Shown here piece by piece: positions 7,921-14,996 of a stretch of DNA of 14,996 bases (position 1 is the first letter of the stretch; each line of letters begins with the position of its first letter). This stretch comes from Bacteroidota bacterium (lineage in GTDB: Bacteria > Bacteroidota > Bacteroidia > Chitinophagales > Chitinophagaceae). Below the pieces are notes generated by a model. It was given only the letters and a program-made list of their open reading frames with translations, had not been told where the DNA came from and did no database searches. The stretch covers positions 1 through 14,996 of the forward strand of contig JAEZJD010000121.1 of NCBI GenBank assembly GCA_023436425.1, in the 5' to 3' direction. A program made the translations under genes and the position numbers.

Positions 7921-10046
7921 CAGTCGAGCGGATTTTTCAAAATAACAATTGATCTTCCTTCTACCACCACTGCATCTCCGGCTTTGTACACTTCTCCTGT
8001 TTCTTCCAAATAATTTTCGTGCGTGTCAAGAACCTTGATCCATTTGTTTCCAAATTTGTCCAAAGGCAGGACATACATTAATGAAGCGTAAAACGCATTG
8101 AAGATTAAGTAAAAGCTGTCGTCGGTTATTTTTTCTCCTTTGGGTCCGACGGAGTGAATTCCTTTGCCATTCAGAAATACAGCTAATGATTTGGCAAAAT
8201 CCTGATTCCAATTTTCTTCCGTCATCTCCAACCCTTCGGGCAAAAACCAAGCAATGTCTTCCACTCCAACTCCGCGAATTGGTCGCCCTTTAAACCAACT
8301 TCTCCGGTTAAACGCAGGATGTCGTTTGCTGAAATGGATTATCTTTTTTGTAAAAAGCAGAAATTCTTCATCAGCATTTGCCCAATCTATCCACGAAAGT
8401 TCATTGTCCTGACAATAGGCGTTATTGTTTCCGTGCTGCGTTTTGCCTAATTCATCTCCAGACAAAAGCATAGGTACACCTTGAGAAATAAACAGCGTGG
8501 TTATGAAGTTTCGCTTCTGTTTTTTTCTTAACGCAAGCACATCCGGATCATCTGTTTCTCCTTCAATTCCACAGTTCCATGACCTGTTGTGCGTTTCGCC
8601 GTCATTATTGTCTTCACCATTTGCCTCATTGTGTTTTTCATTGAATGAAACCAGATCCTGTAGTGTGAAGCCGTCATGAGCGGTAATGAAATTGATGCTC
8701 GCTGTAGGATGTCTGTTGTCATTCTGATATAAATCGGGGCTGCCGGTAAATCGGGCTGCAAACTCTCCTAACATACTGTCAGCTCCACGCCAATAATCAC
8801 GCATGCAGTCGCGGTATTTTCCGTTCCATTCTGCCCAACCGGGCGGAAAATTTCCAACCTGATAACCACCTTCACCCAAATCCCACGGTTCAGCAATCAG
8901 CTTTACCTGAGAGATTACGGGATCCTGATGTATGATGTCGAAAAAAGAACTGAGCCGATCCACGTCGTGCAACTCACGGGCAAGGGCAGCCGCTAAATCG
9001 AACCGAAATCCATCTACATGCATTTCCAGCACCCAATATCGTAAGCTGTCCATGATGAGACGGAGCACATTTGGCATCATTACATTTAACGTGTTGCCTG
9101 TGCCGGTGTAGTCGTTGTAAAATCTTTTGTCTTCACATAATCGATAATACGCTGCATTGTCGATGCCGCGAAACGACAGGGTTGGGCCGAGGTGATTCCC
9201 TTCACCTGTGTGGTTGTAAACAACGTCAAGCAAAACTTCTATTCCTGCTTTGTGCAGTTCCTTCACCATGTTTTTAAATTCAAAAACCTGTTCACCATGC
9301 TTGCCGCTTGCAGAATAGCGGGTATCGGGAGCGAAAAAACTTAACGTGTTATATCCCCAATAATTGGAAAGATTTTTATCGCTGAGGAATTTATCGCTGA
9401 CAAAGTGATGCACCGGCATTAATTCAATTGCAGTTATGCCAAGCTCTTTCAAATATTGTATCATATGCGGGTGTGCAATGCCTGCATAAGTGCCCCGGTT
9501 TTCTTCCGGAATGCCTGGATGCAACTTCGTTAGACCCTTTACGTGTGCTTCGTAAATAATTGATTTGTGATACGGAATGTTTGGATGCTGATCGTTCTCC
9601 CAATTGAAGGTTTGGTCGATCACAATGGATTTTGGAATAAATGGAGCACTATCTTCTTCATTGAATGTCAGGTCGGATCCTTCCTGTCCGAGATTGTAAC
9701 CAAACAATGAGTTGTGCCAATTAATAATACCGGAAAGGGCTTTGGCATAAGGATCAATCAACAATTTGTTTCCGTTAAAGCGATGTCCGTTGTGAGGTTC
9801 ATACGGCCCGTGAACTCTATAGCCATATAACTGCCCCGGCGCCAGGCCCGGCACAAATACATGCCACACATTGTGCGTTCTTTCCCTAACTCTGACTTTC
9901 GAGGACTCTTTATTGTCGGCAGCAGAATTAAAAAGGCAAAGCTCAACACCGGTGGCGTTTTCTGAATAGAGCGCAAAGTTTACTCCTTGTCCGTTCCAGG
10001 TGGCACCCAAAGGAAAAGGATTACCCGGATATACAACTTGATTCAT
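7920..10046 (-). CDS. treX: Glycogen debranching enzyme (TreX/GlgX type, GH13)
   Basis: The 708-residue product hydrolyses alpha-1,6 branch points in glycogen or limit dextrins and supplies linear maltodextrin for TreY. It has an N-terminal CBM48-like domain (about 5-110, with PFPLGATWNGQGVNFALYS). The isoamylase-type barrel shows IIYEAHVKGLT (163-173), DVVYNHT (274-280), nucleophile D350 in VDGFRFD, acid/base E386 in LIAEPWD, and D458 in ITAHDGF. The NNAYCQDNELSWIDW stretch (541-555) is typical of GlgX/TreX. Length matches TreX (about 700-720); E. coli GlgX is shorter. I use treX because of the treZ and treY neighbours, although glgX would describe the same family. A TAG codon lies immediately before the ATG in frame, which fixes the start. 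It is the first gene of the operon, so expression should depend on the leader at 10047-10249. There is no signal peptide. Confidence 0.95.
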   Translation of the reverse strand: MNQVVYPGNPFPLGATWNGQGVNFALYSENATGVELCLFNSAADNKESSKVRVRERTHNVWHVFVPGLAPGQLYGYRVHGPYEPHNGHRFNGNKLLIDPYAKALSGIINWHNSLFGYNLGQEGSDLTFNEEDSAPFIPKSIVIDQTFNWENDQHPNIPYHKSIIYEAHVKGLTKLHPGIPEENRGTYAGIAHPHMIQYLKELGITAIELMPVHHFVSDKFLSDKNLSNYWGYNTLSFFAPDTRYSASGKHGEQVFEFKNMVKELHKAGIEVLLDVVYNHTGEGNHLGPTLSFRGIDNAAYYRLCEDKRFYNDYTGTGNTLNVMMPNVLRLIMDSLRYWVLEMHVDGFRFDLAAALARELHDVDRLSSFFDIIHQDPVISQVKLIAEPWDLGEGGYQVGNFPPGWAEWNGKYRDCMRDYWRGADSMLGEFAARFTGSPDLYQNDNRHPTASINFITAHDGFTLQDLVSFNEKHNEANGEDNNDGETHNRSWNCGIEGETDDPDVLALRKKQKRNFITTLFISQGVPMLLSGDELGKTQHGNNNAYCQDNELSWIDWANADEEFLLFTKKIIHFSKRHPAFNRRSWFKGRPIRGVGVEDIAWFLPEGLEMTEENWNQDFAKSLAVFLNGKGIHSVGPKGEKITDDSFYLIFNAFYASLMYVLPLDKFGNKWIKVLDTHENYLEETGEVYKAGDAVVVEGRSIVILKNPLD

Positions 10047-10249
10047 CTATAGTTCTTTGATGGCAGCAAGAGAACTTTTCAATATTCTTGCCACCGTTCT
10101 CTGCTGCTCAGATTTGCCACCACAGATGCTGATCGCAGAACAAACTAATGGCGACATAGCGATTTGCGAATCAACCGCTTGTGGGCAAGCTTTTCTACAT
10201 CGACAAAGAATTTTCAAACGATTATTTTAGCGTAATTCTGCCTTACTGA
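10047..10249. promoter_or_regulatory. Divergent intergenic region between the trehalose operon and the deacetylase gene
   Basis: This 203-bp spacer must contain the promoter of treX-treZ-treY-malQ (leftward) and probably that of the deacetylase (rightward). On the minus strand, TTAGTTTG (10148-10141) matches the Bacteroidota -7 consensus TAnnTTTG except at the second base, but I could not place a good -33 TTG element, so this is tentative. Short palindromes occur at 10161-10172 (GATT-TGCG-AATC) and 10177-10190 (GCTTG-TGGG-CAAGC), just upstream of that candidate for leftward transcription, where a regulator could bind. The leader hairpin at 10063-10107 is listed separately. Confidence 0.5.
10063..10107 (-). 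promoter_or_regulatory. Long hairpin in the predicted 5' leader of the trehalose operon
   Basis: GCAGCAAGAGAAC (10063-10075) pairs with GTTCTCTGCTGC (10096-10107): 12 base pairs with one bulged base (10069) and a 20-nt loop. On the transcript it would lie 17 to 61 nt upstream of the treX ATG. A shorter competing stem, GCAAGA (10066-10071) with TCTTGC (10086-10091), uses bases of the same arm, so two exclusive folds are possible. No U-tract follows it, so it is not a standard terminator. It may be an mRNA control element or a DNA operator; the function is inferred. Confidence 0.5.
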
Positions 10250-10870
10250 ATGTATTTCGTAAAAAATCCCGCGTGGTTGCGACTTCTTTATCCGAACTGT
10301 GTTTGGAAAATCAACACTGCTGAAAGAGTGTTGTATTTAACTTTTGATGACGGTCCATCGAAAGAAACAGATTTCGTGTTGCAACAGCTGACCAGTTACC
10401 ACGCTAAAGCAACTTTCTTTTGCCTTGGGCAAAATGTTGTTCAGCATCGGTCACTTTTTCAGGAGCTGATTTCCGAAAAACACTCGGTCGGCAATCATAC
10501 GTGGGCTCACCTGAACGGATGGAAAACAATGAAAGAATTGTACTTAGAAGATATAAAAAGAGCATCAGGCGTGATACCGTCAAAACTGTTTCGTCCACCT
10601 TACGGAAGAATTTCGCACAAGCAAATAGATGGAGTGAAACAGCAAGGATTCAAAATTTTAATGTGGAGCGTTCTTAGTGCCGACTTTGACAAAAGGATAT
10701 CGCCTGAAAAATGCTACAAAAATGTCGCAATGAATGCTTTTCCCGGAGCAATCGTGCTCTTTCATGACGCGATACATTCGGCTGCAAACCTGCGTTACGC
10801 TTTGCCCCGTGTTTTGGATGTGTTTTCCGAACGGGGGTATAGATTCGAAGCAATTACCGAAGACGTTTAG
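10250..10870 (+). CDS. Polysaccharide deacetylase (NodB homology domain, CE4)
   Basis: The 206-residue product is a compact CE4 domain, a metal-dependent N- or O-deacetylase fold. All five family motifs are visible: TFDDGP (31-36, catalytic base D33 and metal ligand D34), HSVGNHTWAH (78-87, metal ligands H83 and H87), RPPYGR (115-120), a motif-4 region LMWSVLSADFD (137-147), and LFHDA (170-174, H172). No N-terminal hydrophobic signal is present; the protein starts MYFVKNPAWLRLLYP and enters the fold at once. I recall short CE4 proteins of this kind in Bacteroidota. Possible substrates are peptidoglycan or another N-acetylated sugar polymer or precursor; the sequence does not decide. The gene is divergent from the trehalose operon and 48 bp ahead of the next plus-strand gene. 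A functional link to trehalose is not supported. Confidence 0.9.
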   Translation: MYFVKNPAWLRLLYPNCVWKINTAERVLYLTFDDGPSKETDFVLQQLTSYHAKATFFCLGQNVVQHRSLFQELISEKHSVGNHTWAHLNGWKTMKELYLEDIKRASGVIPSKLFRPPYGRISHKQIDGVKQQGFKILMWSVLSADFDKRISPEKCYKNVAMNAFPGAIVLFHDAIHSAANLRYALPRVLDVFSERGYRFEAITEDV

Positions 10871-10884
10871 AACGCGACCAGGCA

Positions 10885-10914
10885 TTTTAGAGATCATTAG
10901 TTTCCTTATCTTTC
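10885..10914 (+). promoter_or_regulatory. Possible Bacteroidota-type promoter for the peptidase-propeller gene
   Basis: TATCTTTC (10907-10914) differs from the Bacteroidota -7 consensus TAnnTTTG only at the last base. TTTT at 10885-10888 sits roughly where a -33 TTTG element would be. The -7 box ends only 4 bases before the ATG at 10919, so this promoter would give a nearly leaderless transcript, or the true start codon lies further downstream. Support is weak. Confidence 0.25.
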
Positions 10915-10918
10915 TTCG

Positions 10919-13687
10919 ATGAGATTTTTTGCGGTAGTTATTTTTTTGTTGCACGTCTTTTATTCACAGGCTCAAACTTTCGGAGGCTTTCGGCCTTCTA
11001 CCAAATGGAAGGAAATTAATACAGATACTGCACGCATCATTTTTTCTCCTGAGGCACAGTGGCACGCCCGGCGCATTGCAACAATAATTCACGAAGCGGC
11101 TCAAAGAAATGAATTTAGTTTGGGCAACCGAGTCAAAAAAATTAATACGGTTCTGCACAGCAATACCACTCTTGCAAATGGATATGTTGCTTTGGCACCG
11201 TTCAGAAGCGAGTACTATTTACTCCCATCCTCCGACATTTTTGAAATGGGTGCCAATCCGTGGCAGGAGGAACTTGCAGTTCACGAATATCGACATGTGC
11301 AACAGTACAGCAACTTCAATCGAGGGTTGAGCAAAATAGGATCAATAGTTTTCGGGGAAGCAGGTCAATCATTGTTCAATGCATTAGGAGTTCCGAATTG
11401 GTTTTTTGAAGGCGACGCTGTCTTTGTTGAATCGGTGCTGACACCGCAAGGTCGTGCGAGGATTCCAAATTTTTTTAATGGCTTTAACGCATTGTTTCGC
11501 GAAGGCAGAGATTACTCGTGGATGAAATTGCGCAACGGCTCGTTGAGGGACTATGTTCCCAATCACTACAACCTCGGGTACATGCTCGTGAATTATGGCT
11601 ATGAAAAATATGGCAACAACTTTTGGCGAAATGTTACGCAGCATGCATCTGCTTTTCGCTCGATAATTTATCCCCTGCAAGGTGGAATAAAGAAATATGC
11701 AGGTGTTGACTTTAAGGCGTTCAGAAAGGAGGCGCTTGACTCTTATCGTCACGAAATTAGCCGGAAAAGAACGGACAGCGCGGATCGTGCGGTGGTAACG
11801 AATTATTATTTTCCACAGTTTATTTCTGAAGATTCTCTTGTTTACCTCAAATCTAGCTACAGGCAAATACCTGCCTTTTACATCAGGCACAACGATGTTG
11901 AACAAAAATTAAAGCTCCGGAATATCAGCAACGAAAGTTGGCTCAGTTATAGAAATGGACTGGTTGCATATACGGCTTACAATGTGAATCCACGTTGGAA
12001 TTTGCAGGACTATAGCGACATCTATGTTTTGGATGTGCGGTCCGGAGATGAGCGCAGGTTGACATCGGGTCGCAAGTATTTCACTCCGGATATTTCGCCT
12101 TCTTCCAGTAAGATGATTGCGGTTTTTCTTAATGATTCGACCGAATCGGAGCTTCACGTGTTGAGCATGCAGGGGAATGTCATCAAAAAAATTAGTGGAA
12201 TAAATCATTCGTTCTTTTTGCATCCGCGATTTATAGACGAGGACAGGATTGTTGTGTGTGAGCGACTCAGCAATTCGACAATGACAATGTCTTTTATTGA
12301 TCTGCAGTCGGGGAGGAGAGAAGAACTGATTCCTGCCACCAAAGCTTTGCTCGGATATCCGTTTGTGCAGCGGGGTGTTGTTTATTTTGTGTCGTCAGTC
12401 ACGGGTAACGATGATTTGTTTTCTTTGAGGTTGAGTGATAAAAAAGTTTTCCAGCTAACGGCAGGAGCAACAGGTAATTATTTTCCATCGGTATACAACA
12501 ATAAGATCACGTGGTCAAAATTCACATCCAACGGACTTCAATTGATGCAACAAGAATTGGAATCAATTGCTCCTGTGCAGGTAAATTCTGCCCAATGGAA
12601 ACGAATTCCCGCGCCGGATAAGATTGCAGGCGATAGTGTGCGGAATATTTTAGAGGCTCCGACGCGAAATTTTGAACCGAAAGATTATGAGCAGGGAAAA
12701 CATCTTTTCAACTTTCATAGTTGGCAACCATATTACGCCGATCCGGAAATCAGTTTAAACCTGTACAGCGACAATATTCTTTCCACGTTTTCCAATGAAG
12801 TATTTTATCGCTACAATAGAAATGAAACTTCGCATGCGGCGGGGCTGAATACATCTTATGCAGCATTGTTTCCGGTGCTCACAGCCGGTGTTACCTACAC
12901 CTTTGGCCGAACGCAAAGAACACCAACACGAACTATTAATTTTGACGAGCTTGAAACCCGTGCAGGGTTCTACATTCCGCTTAATTTTTCTGGTGGAAAA
13001 ATGTACAAAGCGTTGTCTGTCGGCTCCGATTTTGTACACAATAAGCTAATGCCGTCACCGACTTTCAAAGATTCTTTCAGAGTATTATCTAATAATTATC
13101 TGCATCATTTTGTTAATTGGTCGGAGCAGCTACCGCGAGCAGTGCAGCAGATTTATCCAAAGTTTGGTTATGCTGTTTCTATAGCGCACAGGCATTTGCT
13201 CGGAGAAAAAGGCTTTCAGTATTTGGGTGCATCGCGATTTTACCTGCCCTCTGTAGGTAATCACGCCATTGTGATTTCCGCTTCCATTCAGGAGACTGAC
13301 ACATCAAATCTTGTGTTTAGCAACAGGTTTTCAAACGCCAGGGGGTATACTGATTATTACTTTTCAAGAATGTGGAAGGTATCGGCAAATTATCACATGC
13401 CCCTGTTTTACCCAGACTGGGGTTTTGGAAACATTCTATATTTTCTGAGACTGCGAAGCAATGTTTTCTATGATTTTTCCAAGGTGTATTCAAAGTCAAA
13501 AACAAACATGTGGGACCTAAGAAGTGTTGGCGCAGAGTTTTTTTTCGACACGAAGTGGTGGAATGAACTGCCGCTAACGTTTGGCTTTCGCCTGTCTCAT
13601 TTGCTTGATGCCGATTTCTCGAACAAAGCAGCCGGCAAAAACGTGTTTCAATTCATAGTGCCGGTAGACATAATTCCGAGTCATTGA
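10919..13687 (+). CDS. Secreted protein with HExxH metallopeptidase domain, beta-propeller-like repeats and predicted C-terminal outer-membrane barrel
   Basis: The 922-residue product starts with a signal peptide (MRFFAVVIFLLHVFYSQAQ; cleavage probably after about residue 19). Residues about 25-280 resemble a gluzincin, peptidase-MA-like domain. HEYRH at 122-126 supplies two zinc ligands and the catalytic Glu (E123), and E164 in WFFEGDA, 38 residues later, is a plausible third ligand. Residues about 290-550 contain TolB/WD40-like blades: DIYVLDVRSGDERRLTSG, ELHVLSMQGN, FIDLQSGRREEL, DLFSLRLSDKKVFQLT. From about 600 to the end the sequence alternates in the manner of beta-strands (GLNTSYAALFPVLTAGVTYTFG, RAGFYIPLNFSGG, SVGAEFFFDTKWWNELPLTFGFRLSHLL) and probably forms an outer-membrane beta-barrel. 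The inferred role is a surface-anchored protease or peptide-binding protein; the substrate is unknown. It is 48 bp after the deacetylase, and its TGA overlaps the recQ start, so co-transcription with recQ is likely. Confidence 0.85.
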   Translation: MRFFAVVIFLLHVFYSQAQTFGGFRPSTKWKEINTDTARIIFSPEAQWHARRIATIIHEAAQRNEFSLGNRVKKINTVLHSNTTLANGYVALAPFRSEYYLLPSSDIFEMGANPWQEELAVHEYRHVQQYSNFNRGLSKIGSIVFGEAGQSLFNALGVPNWFFEGDAVFVESVLTPQGRARIPNFFNGFNALFREGRDYSWMKLRNGSLRDYVPNHYNLGYMLVNYGYEKYGNNFWRNVTQHASAFRSIIYPLQGGIKKYAGVDFKAFRKEALDSYRHEISRKRTDSADRAVVTNYYFPQFISEDSLVYLKSSYRQIPAFYIRHNDVEQKLKLRNISNESWLSYRNGLVAYTAYNVNPRWNLQDYSDIYVLDVRSGDERRLTSGRKYFTPDISPSSSKMIAVFLNDSTESELHVLSMQGNVIKKISGINHSFFLHPRFIDEDRIVVCERLSNSTMTMSFIDLQSGRREELIPATKALLGYPFVQRGVVYFVSSVTGNDDLFSLRLSDKKVFQLTAGATGNYFPSVYNNKITWSKFTSNGLQLMQQELESIAPVQVNSAQWKRIPAPDKIAGDSVRNILEAPTRNFEPKDYEQGKHLFNFHSWQPYYADPEISLNLYSDNILSTFSNEVFYRYNRNETSHAAGLNTSYAALFPVLTAGVTYTFGRTQRTPTRTINFDELETRAGFYIPLNFSGGKMYKALSVGSDFVHNKLMPSPTFKDSFRVLSNNYLHHFVNWSEQLPRAVQQIYPKFGYAVSIAHRHLLGEKGFQYLGASRFYLPSVGNHAIVISASIQETDTSNLVFSNRFSNARGYTDYYFSRMWKVSANYHMPLFYPDWGFGNILYFLRLRSNVFYDFSKVYSKSKTNMWDLRSVGAEFFFDTKWWNELPLTFGFRLSHLLDADFSNKAAGKNVFQFIVPVDIIPSH

Positions 13688-14996
13688 GCGATATACATTC
13701 CATACTAAAAAAATACTGGGGTTACGACACTTTCCGTCCGCAGCAGGAAGCAATTATTCGGTCTGTACTTGACGGAAATGATACCCTCGCTTTATTGCCG
13801 ACAGGTGGCGGTAAATCCATTTGCTACCAGGTACCTGCATTGGCAGCCGACGGAATTTGTCTCGTCATTTCACCCCTCATTGCGCTCATGAAAGACCAGG
13901 TAGAAAGCCTGAAGAAGCGAGGCATCGGAGCGTTAGTGATTTACTCGGGCATGCAGCGCAAGGATATTATTCGCACGCTGGAGAATGCACGCAGCGCATA
14001 TTTCAAATTTTTGTACGTGTCACCGGAGCGGCTCGAAACATCATTGTTTCTTGAATATTTACCGGCGCTGAATGTTAATCTGATTGCAGTTGATGAAGCG
14101 CATTGCATTTCACAATGGGGCTACGATTTCCGCCCATCCTACCTCCGGATTGCCGATTTACGAAAAGAGTTGCAAGAGGTGCCGGTGCTGGCCGTTACAG
14201 CATCAGCCACTGAAGATGTGGAGAAAGATATTTGTGCAAAGCTTAGCCCAGAGTCAATTACCGCGAAAAGCAGAACACGTGAGGTCTTGGGAGCTGAGAT
14301 ATCCACCACCGAGGGCTGGAATATTTTTCGTCAATCTTTCGAAAGACCCAATTTGTCGTTTTCGGCGTTCAAAGTAGATTCGAAAATCAACAAGCTGGTG
14401 AACATTGTGAAGAACGTATACGGAAGTGGAATTGTTTATTGCAAGAGCAGGAAAAGAACAAACGAAATTGCAAATCTCCTGCAGATGCACGGCATTTCGG
14501 CAGCCAATTACCACGCCGGACTGCAGCAGGAAGAAAGATCGAAACGGCAGCAGCAATGGATTGAAAGCAAAACGCGAATAATCGTTTGCACAAATGCATT
14601 TGGGATGGGAATTGACAAACCCGATGTGCGTTTTGTGGTTCATGCAGATGTTCCAGACTGCATCGAAAATTATTACCAGGAAGCAGGTCGGGCAGGGCGA
14701 GATGGAGTAAAAGCGTACGCTGTTCTGCTGTACGATGATCAGGATTTAAAAGAGCTAACGTCGTTACACTTGCAGCGGTTTCCGAGCTTTGAAAAAATCA
14801 AAGAGGTTTACTCGGCTCTTTGCAACTTTTTGCAAGTGCCTGTTAACTCAGGGCAAGATGTGAGTTATGATTTTCGCTTCGATGAATTCGTGCGCAACTT
14901 TAAACTGGATTTGCACACAGCGCTCTATTCACTCAAGGCTCTTGAGCAGGATGGCTGGATAGCATATAATGAAAAGAGTTTTATACCCTCTACGGT
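13684..14996 (+). CDS. recQ: ATP-dependent DNA helicase RecQ, C-terminus beyond the right edge
   Basis: An open frame of 437 codons begins at TTG 13684, overlapping the preceding TGA as TTGA, and runs to the edge. No ATG or GTG lies between the last upstream stop in frame and this TTG; the first ATG (codon 69) is inside the helicase core, so TTG is the likely start, read as MSDIHSILKKYWGYDTFRP. Motifs are the RecQ motif 0 (YWGYDTFRPQQEAI, 11-24), Walker A TGGGKS (40-45), DEAH (137-140) followed by CISQWGYDFRPSY, and motif VI QEAGRAGRDG (332-341). RecQ is a 3'-5' helicase in recombination and repair. The segment after motif VI has only one cysteine, so the four-cysteine zinc site of E. coli RecQ is absent in the visible part. 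This resembles the shorter RecQ type I recall from Bacteroidota. Any HRDC or winged-helix region would lie beyond the edge. Confidence 0.93.
   Translation, partial: MSDIHSILKKYWGYDTFRPQQEAIIRSVLDGNDTLALLPTGGGKSICYQVPALAADGICLVISPLIALMKDQVESLKKRGIGALVIYSGMQRKDIIRTLENARSAYFKFLYVSPERLETSLFLEYLPALNVNLIAVDEAHCISQWGYDFRPSYLRIADLRKELQEVPVLAVTASATEDVEKDICAKLSPESITAKSRTREVLGAEISTTEGWNIFRQSFERPNLSFSAFKVDSKINKLVNIVKNVYGSGIVYCKSRKRTNEIANLLQMHGISAANYHAGLQQEERSKRQQQWIESKTRIIVCTNAFGMGIDKPDVRFVVHADVPDCIENYYQEAGRAGRDGVKAYAVLLYDDQDLKELTSLHLQRFPSFEKIKEVYSALCNFLQVPVNSGQDVSYDFRFDEFVRNFKLDLHTALYSLKALEQDGWIAYNEKSFIPST

Noticed and set aside
7920..10046. Glycogen branching enzyme or alpha-amylase as an alternative identity for the first operon gene
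   Set aside because: The CBM48 plus isoamylase barrel with LIAEPWD, NNAYCQDNELSW and about 700 residues is characteristic of TreX/GlgX debranching enzymes.
10223..10230. TATTTTAG as a -7 promoter box for the deacetylase gene
   Set aside because: It has one mismatch to TAnnTTTG and no -33 element at a suitable distance; such words are frequent in AT-rich spacers.
11384..11905. 173-residue minus-strand frame
   Set aside because: It is antisense to the peptidase domain, which carries the signal peptide, HEYRH and WFFEG motifs in the plus frame.
1..14996. CRISPR arrays, insertion sequences, tRNA or rRNA genes, integrase-linked sites
   Set aside because: I saw no regularly spaced repeats, transposase motifs, terminal inverted repeats, or tRNA/rRNA-like segments by eye. 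A covariance scan would be decisive for RNA genes.

Overview
The window looks like a chromosomal segment from a Bacteroidota bacterium, most likely of the Chitinophagaceae type. This is an inference from protein style (short RecQ type, PAS sensor protein, CE4 deacetylase without signal peptide, peptidase/propeller/barrel surface protein), AT-leaning DNA and the lack of clear Shine-Dalgarno sites. Protein assignments rest on motifs read from the translations; no database search was possible.

Layout. Positions 1-1062 (minus strand) hold the N-terminal part of a PAS-domain sensory protein that runs off the left edge; its likely start is GTG. A 253-bp spacer with several short palindromes follows. 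Two small uncharacterised genes (1316-1717 and 1762-2022, minus) come next. Positions 2111-10046 (minus) form a tightly packed three-gene operon, transcribed treX, treZ, treY-malQ, with gene junctions overlapping by 1 and 4 bases. A 203-bp divergent region (10047-10249) holds a strong hairpin in the operon leader. On the plus strand lie a CE4 polysaccharide deacetylase (10250-10870), a 922-residue secreted protein with an HExxH metallopeptidase site, a predicted beta-propeller and a predicted C-terminal barrel (10919-13687), and a RecQ helicase (13684 to the right edge) that starts at TTG and overlaps the preceding stop.

How the genes work together. The operon encodes a complete route from glycogen or other alpha-1,4-glucans to trehalose. 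TreX removes alpha-1,6 branches. TreY converts the reducing end of the linear chain to an alpha-1,1 linkage. TreZ cuts off trehalose. The MalQ domain fused to TreY can disproportionate the short maltooligosaccharides that TreY uses poorly, rebuilding longer substrates. The TreY-MalQ fusion, in which both domains keep their catalytic residues, is the most notable feature. No glycogen synthase, branching enzyme or trehalase is visible here. The plus-strand genes appear functionally unrelated to the trehalose operon.
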